A stretch of DNA of 64,000 nucleotides from Parabacteroides bouchesdurhonensis (GCF_900186615.1 NZ_LT896588.1:1996353-2060352), one strand, 5' to 3'; shown: positions 16,546 through 26,282, counted from the first letter of the stretch. Notes: a model not told the origin generated them from the letters alone. Numbers and translations are program-made.

Positions 16546-18036
16546 TTACTCCATTCCTTCAAAAATAGATTCATCATAAACATTATGCTCATCTTTATGA
16601 TGAGACGCATGCCATACTTGGGCAAAGAAAGGGTTTCCTTTCGCTATTTCATCGTAATTCCAAGGTAAAGGCAAGCATTCCGGACACCAATGTCCTCCCA
16701 GCAAAATTAAATTGGGTGAAGCCTTGAACCGATGGCCGAACTGACATTCCCACTCTAAAGGTGTAGAAAGGTCGCCTTTATTCATCGTTGTTGAAATACA
16801 CTTGCCTCCACGAAACTCGGCTGCCTGTTTCATGTCTTCGATGTCCAGTACCTCTTTTGGCTTTGTTTCATCATATCCGTGATTCAGCAATACAGGTGAT
16901 TCGGACGGACGTTGCTTGTCTACCTTGTCCCAGCCGGGAATAGCTTTCCATGCTTCGTATGACCCGAAATAGGCGGAAATACGATTTTTATTATTGGTTT
17001 TTATCCAGTTCAGAGTGCCCAATCCTTCTTTGGATGCGATTGTTTTCATCATTGTTTTAATAATGAATGCCGGCGTGATTTTAGACAGATGGAAATACCA
17101 GGGAACTTGTTTTGCCATCCACTGGAAATAATCATCGCATGATTGATTACTGCGGAAATGAAGATAATTTTCCAACAAATCGGAATCGGTGTACCATTGT
17201 CCGTGGAAGTTTCGCAAAGCAAACCAATTAGGTTCAAATATTTTTTCAGGAGCCGGACACGAGAGCGCCTTTAATAGTTTGCATTCAAATTCATAATTGG
17301 TAAGCCGGAAAGACGGGCCGCTGCTGATATTATAAAAACGGTTCCAGAATTGATCCGGTACATTTTCTTCACACACATTTGCCAGCAAACGTCCCGAATC
17401 CTCGGCTGTAGCCCACTCCAGCACACCGTCTATAGGTACATGAAACGTGATAGGATCGGAGCCTTTGTATAATAGTTCGGGGCAAAGGATACCCGTCTGA
17501 CGGAGGCAAGCCCAATGCTTGATGCCCGATTCAACAAATATACGTTCCGCTATGGCTTTCGATACGGCGTAATGGTCGTATATGCTGGCGCAGATAGGAT
17601 CGCCGGTTCGTCCCCAATGAATTGGGGCGTTTCGATGTCCTGTTTGTGCAACAGAACCAATATAAACGACTTTTATCCGGTCCGCATTTGGCTGAGCCTT
17701 CACTGCCCGGACAATATATTCGGCCGCAGTAACATTTACTTTCCGGGTTTGCTTCGGATAGTAATCCGCGGCGGGAGAAACCATTCCTCCTACGTGTAAA
17801 ACATAATCCGCGCTGGTTACGCCATTGAGAATATCATCGTAATTAGTCAAATCTCCCCATACAATACGGATACCTTCTTTGTTTTCATACGCCGCCAGTT
17901 TTTGTTTGTTTATCTTGCTTGGCCGCGCTAATAGAGTAATGTTGAAACGGTCGGTTCTTTTGGACAGTTCTTCCAGTCCTGCTTTACCCATAGTGCCGGT
18001 AGCACCGGTAAGAAAGACAGTTTTTTTACTTTTCAT
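16546..18036 (-). CDS. Extended SDR (NAD-dependent epimerase/dehydratase) with C-terminal zinc-ribbon-like domain
   Basis: 496 residues. Residues 5-330 are an extended short-chain dehydrogenase: Rossmann motif TGATGTMGKAG at 10-20, DLTNYDD, and the catalytic YAVSK (Tyr-x-x-x-Lys) in the block DHYAVSKAIAERIF. Residues about 395-460 add a short domain with Cys413, Cys431, His435 and a CPEC pair at 451-454 around the GHRFKASPN motif, resembling zinc-ribbon/treble-clef modules found in nucleases and unrelated proteins. SDRs of this size normally lack that tail. Substrate unknown; possibly a sugar-nucleotide or steroid-like substrate. It stands alone, divergent from the GlsB gene. Confidence 0.8.
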   Translation of the reverse strand: MKSKKTVFLTGATGTMGKAGLEELSKRTDRFNITLLARPSKINKQKLAAYENKEGIRIVWGDLTNYDDILNGVTSADYVLHVGGMVSPAADYYPKQTRKVNVTAAEYIVRAVKAQPNADRIKVVYIGSVAQTGHRNAPIHWGRTGDPICASIYDHYAVSKAIAERIFVESGIKHWACLRQTGILCPELLYKGSDPITFHVPIDGVLEWATAEDSGRLLANVCEENVPDQFWNRFYNISSGPSFRLTNYEFECKLLKALSCPAPEKIFEPNWFALRNFHGQWYTDSDLLENYLHFRSNQSCDDYFQWMAKQVPWYFHLSKITPAFIIKTMMKTIASKEGLGTLNWIKTNNKNRISAYFGSYEAWKAIPGWDKVDKQRPSESPVLLNHGYDETKPKEVLDIEDMKQAAEFRGGKCISTTMNKGDLSTPLEWECQFGHRFKASPNLILLGGHWCPECLPLPWNYDEIAKGNPFFAQVWHASHHKDEHNVYDESIFEGME

Positions 18037-18152
18037 AATAGCCGAATTAAGTCATTTTGTTCTACAAATATGATGAATCTTTTTCTTTTTGCCTATTGTA
18101 TGATTGTAAAAGTATGGATATATTTATTGATGTCATCGGGAAGAACTAATCG

Positions 18153-18240
18153 GATCACGGCTGTGATTCATATAGATCACACGGGTGATCCGATCAGATC
18201 ACAAACGTGATTTATATAGATCACAGCTGTGATCCAATTA
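18153..18240. repeat. Four phased 22-bp units with ATCAC-N4-GTGAT dyads
   Basis: GATCAC begins at 18153, 18175, 18197 and 18219, exactly 22 bp apart, and every unit contains ATCAC-N4-GTGAT, a dyad of 14 bp. The N4 and the spacer vary between units. The array sits in the 318-base gap between divergent SDR and GlsB-type genes. Flanks (18137, 18247, 18290, 18310) carry CGGGA-type hexamers. Arrangement suggests an operator array, but no regulator is known. Confidence 0.8.
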
Positions 18241-18354
18241 ATTTGTCGGGATGAAATGGCTAAATAGTTGCTGCCTGTTCATTAAATATCGGGATTTGGG
18301 GCAACTAATCGGGATAAGAATTGTTTTTTATAAAGAACTATTAAATTAAAAGAT

Positions 18355-18606
18355 ATGAGTTTTATTTGGTATATATTGATTGGGATTGTTGCCGGCTATC
18401 TGGCCGGTAAGATCATGCGTGGCGGTGGTTTCGGATTAGTAATAAACTTGCTTTTAGGAATAATCGGAGGAGTTGTAGGTGGCTGGGTATTCAGCATGTT
18501 TGGAATTTCAGCTATCGGATTGATAGGGAGCTTGATTACTGCTACGATTGGTGCTGTGATTGTGTTATGGCTTGCTTCTGTATTTAGCAAACCTCGTGGA
18601 GATTAA
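18355..18606 (+). CDS. GlsB/YeaQ/YmgE-family small membrane protein
   Basis: 83 residues, almost entirely hydrophobic, with three predicted membrane helices and glycine-rich turns (AGYLAGKIMRGGGFGLVINLLLGIIGGVVGGW). This is the transglycosylase-associated protein family (GlsB/YeaQ/YmgE), often induced by general stress; the biochemical role is unknown. Single gene with terminator. Confidence 0.9.
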   Translation: MSFIWYILIGIVAGYLAGKIMRGGGFGLVINLLLGIIGGVVGGWVFSMFGISAIGLIGSLITATIGAVIVLWLASVFSKPRGD

Positions 18607-18623
18607 ATCAAATTGATAAATAT

Positions 18624-18664
18624 GAAAAGAGGATATTTCAATAAAGAAGTATCCTCTTTTTTTT
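18624..18664 (+). terminator. Terminator of the GlsB-type gene
   Basis: AAAAGAGGATA pairs with TATCCTCTTTT around a 15-base loop, followed by eight T. The T run abuts the 3' end of the convergent tRNA-Glu gene. Confidence 0.85.
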
Positions 18665-18665
18665 G

Positions 18666-18738
18666 TAGTGCGTCCGGGGGTCGAACCCGAGTTTCCGCCG
18701 TGAGAGGGCGGCGTCCTAGACCACTAGACGAATGCACC
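18666..18738 (-). tRNA. tRNA-Glu (anticodon CTC)
   Basis: Read on the minus strand the gene folds as a normal cloverleaf: 5-bp anticodon stem CCGCC/GGCGG with loop CTCTCAC giving anticodon CTC (GAG codons), T loop TTCGACC and a standard D arm GTCTAGTGGTCTAGGAC. No CCA is encoded. The acceptor stem has a G1-U72 wobble and an A6-C67 mismatch. The identity rests on the anticodon and the Glu-like D arm. Confidence 0.9.
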
Positions 18739-18918
18739 GTTGTATAGTCTTGCATGTCGTTGAACGACGGGACAAAATTAGTGATAATTTTGATCTGTCA
18801 AATAATTGAATTGTTTTTTTTGCGGAATATTTTTGCGTTCTCTGTCATTTTGTAAACTAAAGATAGCAGTGTAGCACTAAAAGGCGTTAAAATTGGGAGT
18901 GATTTCATTTATTTTTCG

Positions 18919-18949
18919 TTGTTCTTCCTGTTTATTTATTCTACCTTTG
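18919..18949 (+). promoter_or_regulatory. Promoter of mutA-mutB
   Basis: TTG (18919-18921), a 20-base spacer and TACCTTTG (18942-18949) match the Bacteroidetes promoter. It predicts a leader of about 65 bases before the ATG at 19017 and rules out the TTG at 18960 as the likely start. Confidence 0.7.
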
Positions 18950-19016
18950 CGACCTGTAATTGAACAGGATATATTGGACATTACTAAATAATACGTTTTA
19001 TAAAATAACTAATATT

Positions 19017-20879
19017 ATGGCAGAACTAAAAGAAAAACTTTTCTCAGAATTCGCTCCCGTATCTACTGAAGAGTGGATGGCGAAGATTACGGCCGACCTG
19101 AAAGGGGTACCGTTTGAGAAAAAACTCGTCTGGAAGACAGGCGAAGGATTTAATGTAAATCCTTTCTACCGTGCAGAAGACATCGAAGGCTTGAAGACTA
19201 CAGAATCTCTTCCCGGTGAATTCCCTTATGTTCGCGGTACAAAGAAAGATAACGATTGGAAGGTACGCCAGAACATTGAAGTGACTTGTTTCAAGGGTGC
19301 GAATGAAAAAGCTCTTGACATTTTAAACAAGGGGATTACTTCACTCGGTTTCATCATCAAAGGTGATGAGGTAAATGCCGAAAATATTGCAACTCTACTG
19401 GATGGTATTTGTCCGGGCGCTGTTGAACTGAATTTCAATACATGCAATTGCAAAGCAGAGAAGTTGATTGGCATCTTGGTTGAGAACTACAAAGCTAAAG
19501 GTGTAGATTTAAGCAAATGTATTGGTTCTGTCAATTATGATCCGTTCAAGAAACCTTTAGTAAAGGGAAAAGAAAATGAAAACTGGGTGGAAGCTGCAGC
19601 TGCTGTGCTCAAAGCAGGTCAGGCTTTACCGGGTTATAAGGTGCTGGCAGTAAACGGATTTTATTTTAATAATGCCGGTGCTTACATCACTCAGGAACTG
19701 GGCTACTCATTGGCTTGGGGTAACGAATTGATGGCAAAACTGACAGAAGCCGGATTCAGTGCGGAAGAAGTTGGTAAAAAAATCAAATTCAACCTGGGTA
19801 TCAGTTCTAATTACTTTATGGAAATTGCCAAGTTCCGTGCAGCACGTTGGTTGTGGGCTGAAATCGTTGCCGCTTACAATCCTGCATGCAAATGCGCCTG
19901 CAAGATGAATGTCCATGCACAGACTTCCGAATGGAACATGACTGTTTACGATGCTCACGTAAACCTGTTGCGTTCTCAAACAGAAGCCATGTCGGCTGCT
20001 TTGGCTGGCGTTGATTCCATCACGGTTCGTCCGTTCGATAAGACTTATCAGACTCCGGACGATTTCTCTGAACGTATCGCACGCAACCAGCAGTTGTTGC
20101 TGAAAGAAGAATGTCATCTGGACAAGGTGGTTGACCCATCAGCCGGTTCTTATTATGTAGAAGTGTTGACTAATTCTTTGGCAGAAGTTGCTTGGAATTT
20201 GTTCCTGGAAGTAGAAGATAAAGGTGGCTTTGGTGCAGAAGTAGCTAATGGAAATATCCAAAACGCAGTTAATACATCTAATGTAGCCCGTAAGAAAGCG
20301 GTTGCTACTCGTCGTGAAATCCTGCTGGGCTCTAACCAGTTCCCGAACTTTACGGAAGTGGCTGCCGGTAAGATTAAAGAAACAGCCTCTTGTTGTTGCG
20401 GTGGTGGCCATTCTTGTGGCGAAGCTACGGTTACTCCTCTTGATTTCTCTCGTGGGGCTTCCGAATTCGAAGCATTGCGTCTGGCAACAGAAAAGAGCGG
20501 TAAGACACCGAATGTATTTATGTTGACTATCGGTAACTTGTCTATGCGTATTGCACGTTCACAGTTCTCAAGCAACTTCTTTGCTTGTGCAGGATATAAG
20601 GTTATTGATAACTTAGGTTTCGAAACTGTAGAAGCTGGCGTTGAGGCAGCGATGAAGGCCGGTGCTCAAATCGTTGTTCTTTGTTCTAGTGATGACGAAT
20701 ATGCAGAGTATGCTCCTGCCGCTTATAAGGCTTTGGCCGGACGTGCAGAGTTTGTTGTAGCAGGTGCTCCAGCATGTATGGACGATCTGAAAGCTCAGGG
20801 TATTGATCAGTTTATCAATGTGAAGAGCAATGTGCTTGAAACATTAAAGGCATTCAATGCTAAATTAGGGATTAATTAA
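19017..20879 (+). CDS. mutA: Methylmalonyl-CoA mutase small subunit
   Basis: 620 residues. Pairs with MutB to interconvert succinyl-CoA and methylmalonyl-CoA in propionate formation. The TIM-barrel part runs to about 450 and a cobalamin-binding-like flavodoxin fold to the end (NVFMLTIGNLSMRIARSQFSSNFFACAGY...), but the DxHxxG cobalamin-ligand motif is missing, as expected for the non-catalytic small subunit. Between the two domains is a Cys/His-rich linker, SCCCGGGHSCGEA. The start MAELKEKLF is chosen from promoter and family length. Confidence 0.96.
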   Translation: MAELKEKLFSEFAPVSTEEWMAKITADLKGVPFEKKLVWKTGEGFNVNPFYRAEDIEGLKTTESLPGEFPYVRGTKKDNDWKVRQNIEVTCFKGANEKALDILNKGITSLGFIIKGDEVNAENIATLLDGICPGAVELNFNTCNCKAEKLIGILVENYKAKGVDLSKCIGSVNYDPFKKPLVKGKENENWVEAAAAVLKAGQALPGYKVLAVNGFYFNNAGAYITQELGYSLAWGNELMAKLTEAGFSAEEVGKKIKFNLGISSNYFMEIAKFRAARWLWAEIVAAYNPACKCACKMNVHAQTSEWNMTVYDAHVNLLRSQTEAMSAALAGVDSITVRPFDKTYQTPDDFSERIARNQQLLLKEECHLDKVVDPSAGSYYVEVLTNSLAEVAWNLFLEVEDKGGFGAEVANGNIQNAVNTSNVARKKAVATRREILLGSNQFPNFTEVAAGKIKETASCCCGGGHSCGEATVTPLDFSRGASEFEALRLATEKSGKTPNVFMLTIGNLSMRIARSQFSSNFFACAGYKVIDNLGFETVEAGVEAAMKAGAQIVVLCSSDDEYAEYAPAAYKALAGRAEFVVAGAPACMDDLKAQGIDQFINVKSNVLETLKAFNAKLGIN

Positions 20880-20977
20880 TTGAAGTTAGCAGTTGGTCGA
20901 TAGTATATTGGTTGAAGACTTTCTTCTGCTGTTTGCTACTAACTACCAGCTACAAACTACTAACTACATAAAAAATT
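20880..20977. repeat. Spacer with CTACTAACTAC repeats and partial inverted repeat
   Basis: The 98-base mutA-mutB spacer carries CTACTAACTAC at 20936-20946 and 20957-20967, spaced 21 bp, and a left arm GAAGTTAGCAGTTGGT that can pair imperfectly with them. Similar TAGTTAGTAG-rich elements are common between Bacteroidales genes (from general familiarity, not checked). It could form a hairpin tuning mutB relative to mutA. Confidence 0.55.
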
Positions 20978-23125
20978 ATGAGACCAAATTTTAAGAATAT
21001 AGATATAAAGAATGCCGGTTTTGCAGCCACCAATGCTGCCGAATGGGCAAAAGCCAACGGCATCGAAGCCAATTGGAAAACACCTGAGCATATCGAGGTG
21101 AAACCAGTATATACAAAAGAAGACCTGGAAGGTATGGAACATTTGCATTACGCATCCGGCCTGCCTCCTTATCTGCGTGGTCCGTATAGTGGTATGTACG
21201 CTATGCGTCCCTGGACAATCCGCCAGTATGCAGGTTTCTCTACAGCAGAAGAATCTAACGCATTCTACCGCCGTAACCTGGCTTCCGGCCAGAAAGGTTT
21301 GTCTGTTGCATTCGACCTTCCTACACACCGCGGATATGATGCCGACAACGAACGTGTTGTAGGTGATGTTGGTAAAGCCGGTGTATCTATTTGTTCATTG
21401 GAAAACATGAAGGTATTGTTCGATGGTATTCCTTTGAACAAGATGTCTGTTTCCATGACAATGAACGGTGCTGTTCTTCCGGTATTGGCATTCTACATCA
21501 ACGCTGGTTTGGAGCAAGGAGCTAAGTTGGAAGAAATGGCCGGTACGATCCAGAATGATATCCTGAAAGAATTCATGGTGCGTAATACCTATATTTATCC
21601 GCCTGAATTCTCTATGAAGATTATTGCTGATATCTTCGAATATACTTCTCAGAAGATGCCTAAGTTCAACTCTATCTCTATCTCCGGTTACCACATGCAG
21701 GAAGCCGGTGCAACAGCAGATATTGAAATGGCTTATACCCTGTGCGACGGTATGGAATATCTTCGTGCCGGTGTGAACGCCGGTATCGATGTGGATGCTT
21801 TTGCTCCGCGTCTGTCATTCTTCTGGGCTATCGGTGTGAACCACTTCATGGAAATCGCCAAGATGCGTGCCGCACGTATGTTGTGGGCGAAGATCGTGAA
21901 GAGCTTTGGTGCCAAGAATCCGAAATCTCTTGCTTTGCGTACTCACTGCCAGACTTCAGGATGGTCGTTGACAGAACAAGACCCGTTCAACAACGTAGGC
22001 CGTACTTGTATCGAGGCTATGGCTGCTGCACTGGGACATACCCAGTCTTTGCATACCAACGCTTTGGACGAAGCTATCGCATTGCCTACCGATTTCTCTG
22101 CACGTATCGCACGTAATACACAGATTTATATTCAGGAAGAAACAAAGATCTGTAAGGAAATCGACCCGTGGGCTGGTTCTTATTATGTAGAATCTTTGAC
22201 AAACGAACTGGTACACAAAGGTTGGGCGTTGATTCAGGAAATAGAAAGCATGGGTGGTATGGCTAAGGCTATTGAAACAGGCCTTCCGAAGATGCGTATC
22301 GAAGAAGCAGCCGCACGTACACAGGCTCGTATCGACTCAGGTGTTCAGACAATCGTTGGTGTTAACAAATACCGTCTGCCGAAAGAAGATCCGATCGATA
22401 TCCTTGAAATTGATAATACTGCCGTTCGTAACGAACAGATTGCTGCCTTGAAGGTTTTGCGTGAAAACCGCGACGAAGCTGCTGTTCAAAAAGCATTGGC
22501 TGATATTACCGAATGTGTGAGAACAAAGAAAGGCAACTTACTGGAGTTGGCTGTTAAAGCAGCCGGCTTGCGTGCATCACTGGGAGAAATCTCCGATGCT
22601 TGCGAAGTGGTTGTAGGTCGTTATAAAGCAATTATCAGAACTATATCAGGCGTGTATTCATCAGAAACAAAGAAAGATGCAGACTTCCAGAAAGCATGTG
22701 AGCTGACTGCCGAGTTTGCCAAGAAAGAAGGTCGCCAGCCACGTATCATGATCGCTAAGATGGGTCAGGACGGACACGACCGTGGTGCTAAAGTTGTAGC
22801 TACAGGTTATGCAGACTGTGGTTTCGACGTAGACATGGGACCGTTGTTCCAGACTCCGGCCGAAGCTGCCCGCCAGGCTGTAGAAAACGACGTTCACGTA
22901 ATGGGTGTTTCTTCATTGGCTGCCGGTCACAAGACGTTGGTTCCGCAGGTAATTGAAGAATTGAAGAAGTTAGGCCGTCCCGATATTATTGTGATTGCCG
23001 GCGGTGTTATTCCTGCACAGGATTATGACTTCCTGTACAAAGCAGGTGTTGCTGCTATCTTCGGTCCTGGAACTTCTGTAGCGAAAGCTGCTGTTCAGAT
23101 TCTGGAGATACTGTTAGGTGAGTAA
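20978..23125 (+). CDS. mutB: Methylmalonyl-CoA mutase large (catalytic) subunit
   Basis: 715 residues, normal length. The N-terminal TIM barrel binds the CoA ester; the C-terminal cobalamin domain has the base-off motif [18 protein letters not shown], with the His that replaces the lower axial ligand, followed by [14 protein letters not shown]. Needs adenosylcobalamin, linking it to the cobalamin operon at 0.9-4.7 kb. No methylmalonyl-CoA epimerase or decarboxylase genes are adjacent. Confidence 0.98.
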   Translation: MRPNFKNIDIKNAGFAATNAAEWAKANGIEANWKTPEHIEVKPVYTKEDLEGMEHLHYASGLPPYLRGPYSGMYAMRPWTIRQYAGFSTAEESNAFYRRNLASGQKGLSVAFDLPTHRGYDADNERVVGDVGKAGVSICSLENMKVLFDGIPLNKMSVSMTMNGAVLPVLAFYINAGLEQGAKLEEMAGTIQNDILKEFMVRNTYIYPPEFSMKIIADIFEYTSQKMPKFNSISISGYHMQEAGATADIEMAYTLCDGMEYLRAGVNAGIDVDAFAPRLSFFWAIGVNHFMEIAKMRAARMLWAKIVKSFGAKNPKSLALRTHCQTSGWSLTEQDPFNNVGRTCIEAMAAALGHTQSLHTNALDEAIALPTDFSARIARNTQIYIQEETKICKEIDPWAGSYYVESLTNELVHKGWALIQEIESMGGMAKAIETGLPKMRIEEAAARTQARIDSGVQTIVGVNKYRLPKEDPIDILEIDNTAVRNEQIAALKVLRENRDEAAVQKALADITECVRTKKGNLLELAVKAAGLRASLGEISDACEVVVGRYKAIIRTISGVYSSETKKDADFQKACELTAEFAKKEGRQPRIMIAKMGQDGHDRGAKVVATGYADCGFDVDMGPLFQTPAEAARQAVENDVHVMGVSSLAAGHKTLVPQVIEELKKLGRPDIIVIAGGVIPAQDYDFLYKAGVAAIFGPGTSVAKAAVQILEILLGE

Positions 23126-23145
23126 ACCGTAACTTATCATACGTA

Positions 23146-23177
23146 AAAGAGGTATCCAAACGGATACCTCTTTTTTT
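23146..23177 (+). terminator. Terminator of mutAB
   Basis: AAAGAGGTATCC and GGATACCTCTTT form a perfect 12-bp stem around AAAC, followed by eight T. Confidence 0.92.
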
Positions 23178-23221
23178 ATTGTAATTTTTGATATTCAAGA
23201 GGTTTTGAAATAAACTCTTTG

Positions 23222-23229
23222 TATCTTTG
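23222..23229 (+). promoter_or_regulatory. -7 element before the hybrid histidine kinase
   Basis: TATCTTTG matches TAnnTTTG. TTTG motifs upstream are at unsuitable distances (14 and 31 bases), so only the -7 element is supported. Leader of about 75 bases. Confidence 0.45.
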
Positions 23230-23306
23230 TTTGTTAGGAAACTATAAAGTCCTTTATATCGTTAGTGAGATAATAGGGTTGAGCATTAATAAAAAACGGA
23301 GGGATT

Positions 23307-25331
23307 ATGATAACAAATTATTCGAGCAAGATAGACGATTCTGAATATAGTACATTCATGAGCATGATGAATGTAGGTATAAGTAAAAATCTGTTTGATG
23401 AACATTTTACTGTTATTTGGGCTAATGATTATTACTATGAGATGATCGGATATTCTAAGGAAGAATACGAGACTTTATATCATAATCATGTGGATGAATA
23501 TTATAAAGAAGATTCTGAGTTACTGGCAGAAATATCCAGATATGTACTTGATGCTTTTGAACGTAAGGAATCTACCTATAAATTTGAATGTAAAATGCAT
23601 ATCAAAGGAGGAAAATATAGATGGATGTGGGTGGTTGGACGATTTACGGACGAAGAATATGGAGGCTGCCCGGTAATCTATACAGTATACACGGATATTA
23701 CGCACCAGAAGGAAATGCAGGCACAATTAGAAGAACGTTCCAATCTGCTTCACGACGCATTGGAGGCTGCGGAATGCGCTAATCGTGCAAAATCGGATTT
23801 CCTTTCCCGAATGTCTCATGATATCCGTACGCCGATGAATGCTATTATTGGCATGACGGATATTGCTTCTTCCTATTTAAATAATCCTGAAAAGATAAAG
23901 GATTGCCTGAAAAAAATATCACTTTCCAGCCAATATCTGTTGGGCTTGATTAATGATGTGTTGGATATGTCTAAAATAGAAAGTGGTAAAATGTCCTTGA
24001 ATAAAGATTGTATGTCGCTTCCGGATCTGTTGGAAAATGTCGTGACCATTATTCAACCAAGTATAAAAGCAAAGCATCAGCAGTTTTCTATTCGGTTGAA
24101 AAAGGTTAAACATGAACAATTTGTTAGTGATGCTTTGCGGCTACGCCAAGTTTTTATTAATATATTATCTAATGCTGTCAAATTTACCCCTGAGGGTGGA
24201 AGTTTGACGTTTGATATAGAAGAATCCGTTTCGGATCGACCGGGATTTGCCCTTTTCAAGTTTATTTTTACTGATACGGGAATTGGTATTAAGCCGGAAT
24301 TCATAGATCATATTTTTGACGCATTTACGCGTGAGAAGGATAGCAGGGTGGATAAAGCCGAAGGAAGTGGATTAGGGTTGGCAATCTCAAAAAAGATTGT
24401 GGATATGCTTGAAGGGGATATCCAGATAATCAGTGAGGTGGGAAAAGGAACATCGTTCATTGTTACAATACCTTTACAAATAAGTGATACTGAGGAAGAA
24501 CTATTGGAGGAAGTTTCTTTTCCAGGTTTAAAAATCATGGTGGTAGACGACGATGAGATTATGTGTGAATATATGGTTCAGATGCTAAAGAAGATCGAAA
24601 TTCAGGCTGATTGGGCAAGTGATAGTGGGGAAGCTATCACCAGGATAAAAGATAACTTTTTGTCTGGTAAAGGATATGATGCTGTCATTTTAGATTGGCA
24701 GATGCCGGGTATGGATGGTATAGCAATGGCACGTCTTATCCGGAAATATACAAGAAACGATTTGCCTGTTATTGTCATATCTGCTTATGACTGGTCGGAT
24801 ATTGAAGATGATGCGAAGCTGGCAGGAGTAAATGGCTTTTTGTCGAAACCTGTTTTTATGTCTACGCTTTGCCGTGGGATAAAAAAGTACGTGCTTAAAC
24901 AATCTTTATTTGTAAGTGAACAGACAAAGCGTTACGATTTTACAGGGAAACGTTTTTTATTGGCAGAGGATAATGAGTTGAATAGAGAGATTGCGATTGA
25001 AATACTATCTTCTATCGGCGCTACTATTGATTATGCATGTGACGGGGCAGAAGCTGTAAAGAAATTTGAACAATCTCCTGAGTATTATTATGATTTAATT
25101 TTAATGGATATCCAGATGCCTGTAATGAACGGATATGCTGCAGCGAGAAAAATCAGGGAATTATCTCGTAAAGATTCTTCTACCATACCTATTTTAGCTA
25201 TGACAGCAGATGCTTTTTCGGAAGACATTAAGGCTGCGAAAGATGCAGGAATGAATAGCCATTTGGCAAAGCCGTTGGATATAGCGACTATGAATCGTGA
25301 AATAAATAAGTTCTTGAATCAGAGTACGTGA
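23307..25331 (+). CDS. Soluble hybrid histidine kinase (PAS-HisKA-HATPase-REC-REC)
   Basis: 674 residues with no membrane segment or signal peptide, so likely cytosolic. A PAS domain covers about 20-135 (FTVIWANDYYYEMIGYS), the HisKA helix has the phospho-acceptor His171 in FLSRMSHDIRTPMNAI, and the HATPase domain has N, G1 (DTGIGIKPEF) and G2 (GSGLGLAISKK) boxes. Two receiver domains follow: one with VVDDDE and VILDWQMPGMDG, the other with AEDNELNRE and ILMDIQMPVMNGY, both with the phospho-acceptor Asp and later Lys. No DNA-binding output is attached, so output is probably through phosphotransfer or protein contact. No partner regulator is adjacent and the signal is unknown. Confidence 0.93.
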   Translation: MITNYSSKIDDSEYSTFMSMMNVGISKNLFDEHFTVIWANDYYYEMIGYSKEEYETLYHNHVDEYYKEDSELLAEISRYVLDAFERKESTYKFECKMHIKGGKYRWMWVVGRFTDEEYGGCPVIYTVYTDITHQKEMQAQLEERSNLLHDALEAAECANRAKSDFLSRMSHDIRTPMNAIIGMTDIASSYLNNPEKIKDCLKKISLSSQYLLGLINDVLDMSKIESGKMSLNKDCMSLPDLLENVVTIIQPSIKAKHQQFSIRLKKVKHEQFVSDALRLRQVFINILSNAVKFTPEGGSLTFDIEESVSDRPGFALFKFIFTDTGIGIKPEFIDHIFDAFTREKDSRVDKAEGSGLGLAISKKIVDMLEGDIQIISEVGKGTSFIVTIPLQISDTEEELLEEVSFPGLKIMVVDDDEIMCEYMVQMLKKIEIQADWASDSGEAITRIKDNFLSGKGYDAVILDWQMPGMDGIAMARLIRKYTRNDLPVIVISAYDWSDIEDDAKLAGVNGFLSKPVFMSTLCRGIKKYVLKQSLFVSEQTKRYDFTGKRFLLAEDNELNREIAIEILSSIGATIDYACDGAEAVKKFEQSPEYYYDLILMDIQMPVMNGYAAARKIRELSRKDSSTIPILAMTADAFSEDIKAAKDAGMNSHLAKPLDIATMNREINKFLNQST

Positions 25332-25345
25332 AATTTATTTTTATT

Positions 25346-25353
25346 TAAATTTG
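25346..25353 (+). promoter_or_regulatory. -7 element before coaW
   Basis: TAAATTTG matches the -7 consensus. It is 86 bases upstream of the coaW ATG. No TTG lies at the expected upstream spacing. Confidence 0.4.
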
Positions 25354-25439
25354 CCGCTTGATATAAACTAATTGAATCAGAAAAGAGAGATTCTTGTTTG
25401 TGAAAATCTTTTTTATGGTGCTAATAAAATAACAAGGAA

Positions 25440-26282
25440 ATGGGTATTGTTATAGGTATTGATGTTGGCGGAAGTACTACCAAAATCGTTGGTGTAGAAG
25501 AAAAGAAGATAAAAAGCCCGATGTTTGTAAAAGCAACAGATCCGGTCACGTCTCTTTTTGGTGCATTAGGTAAATATATATATGATAATGATATTTCTCT
25601 TTCGAATATAGAGAAAGTGATTCTTACCGGAGTAGGAAGTGCTTATATCGACCAGTCTTTATATGGCTTGCCTACAGCTAAAGCGGATGAGTTTATTGCT
25701 AACGGCTTAGGTGCGCAATATTTATCGGGATTGCATAATTTGCTTGTCGTTAGTATGGGAACGGGAACTTCCCTCGTTAAAGTGACAGATGATAACGTAG
25801 AGCACATAGGCGGATTAGGAATAGGTGGCGGTACTATTTTAGGATTATCCAAACTACTTTTAAAGACGCAGGACTTTCAGCAGATAGTCAGCCTAGCCGA
25901 ACATGGTTCTCTTTCCAATATCGACTTGCAAATCAAGGATATTACCCGTTATCCCTTGCCGGGTCTTCCATTGGATGTAACTGCTTCTATATTTGGGAAA
26001 GCTGGCGCTAATGCTCCGGCCGAAGATGTCGCTTTAGGCATTATACACATGGTTCTGCAAACTATTGGGCAATGTACGGTTTTTGCCTCCTTAAACAGTA
26101 ACATTAAAGATTTTGTATTAATCGGTAATCTGACTCGGCTACCTCAATGCGCCGATATTTTTTCAGGGTTGGAGAAGATGTGTAATGTACGTTTCCTGAT
26201 ACCGGAGTATGCCGAGTATCGTACAGCTATAGGAGCTGCGCTAGCCTATATTCATAAAAAGATTTACAAAGAAGTTGTTTGA
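25440..26282 (+). CDS. coaW: Type II pantothenate kinase
   Basis: 280 residues of the ASKHA kinase fold. The N-terminal phosphate-1 motif IGIDVGGSTTKIVGV and the VSMGTGTSLVKV adenosine/phosphate-2 segment are typical of the eukaryotic-like (type II) pantothenate kinases, first step of coenzyme A synthesis. The C terminus IPEYAEYRTAIGAALAYI matches the family. Placed between the kinase gene and the riboswitch; the riboswitch promoter overlaps its last codons. Confidence 0.92.
   Translation: MGIVIGIDVGGSTTKIVGVEEKKIKSPMFVKATDPVTSLFGALGKYIYDNDISLSNIEKVILTGVGSAYIDQSLYGLPTAKADEFIANGLGAQYLSGLHNLLVVSMGTGTSLVKVTDDNVEHIGGLGIGGGTILGLSKLLLKTQDFQQIVSLAEHGSLSNIDLQIKDITRYPLPGLPLDVTASIFGKAGANAPAEDVALGIIHMVLQTIGQCTVFASLNSNIKDFVLIGNLTRLPQCADIFSGLEKMCNVRFLIPEYAEYRTAIGAALAYIHKKIYKEVV

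Noticed and set aside
18153-18240. CRP/FNR-type binding site or CRISPR repeat
   Set aside because: The half-site spacing (N4, or N10 in the other phase) does not match TGTGA-N6-TCACA, and units of 22 bp without unique spacers are not a CRISPR array.
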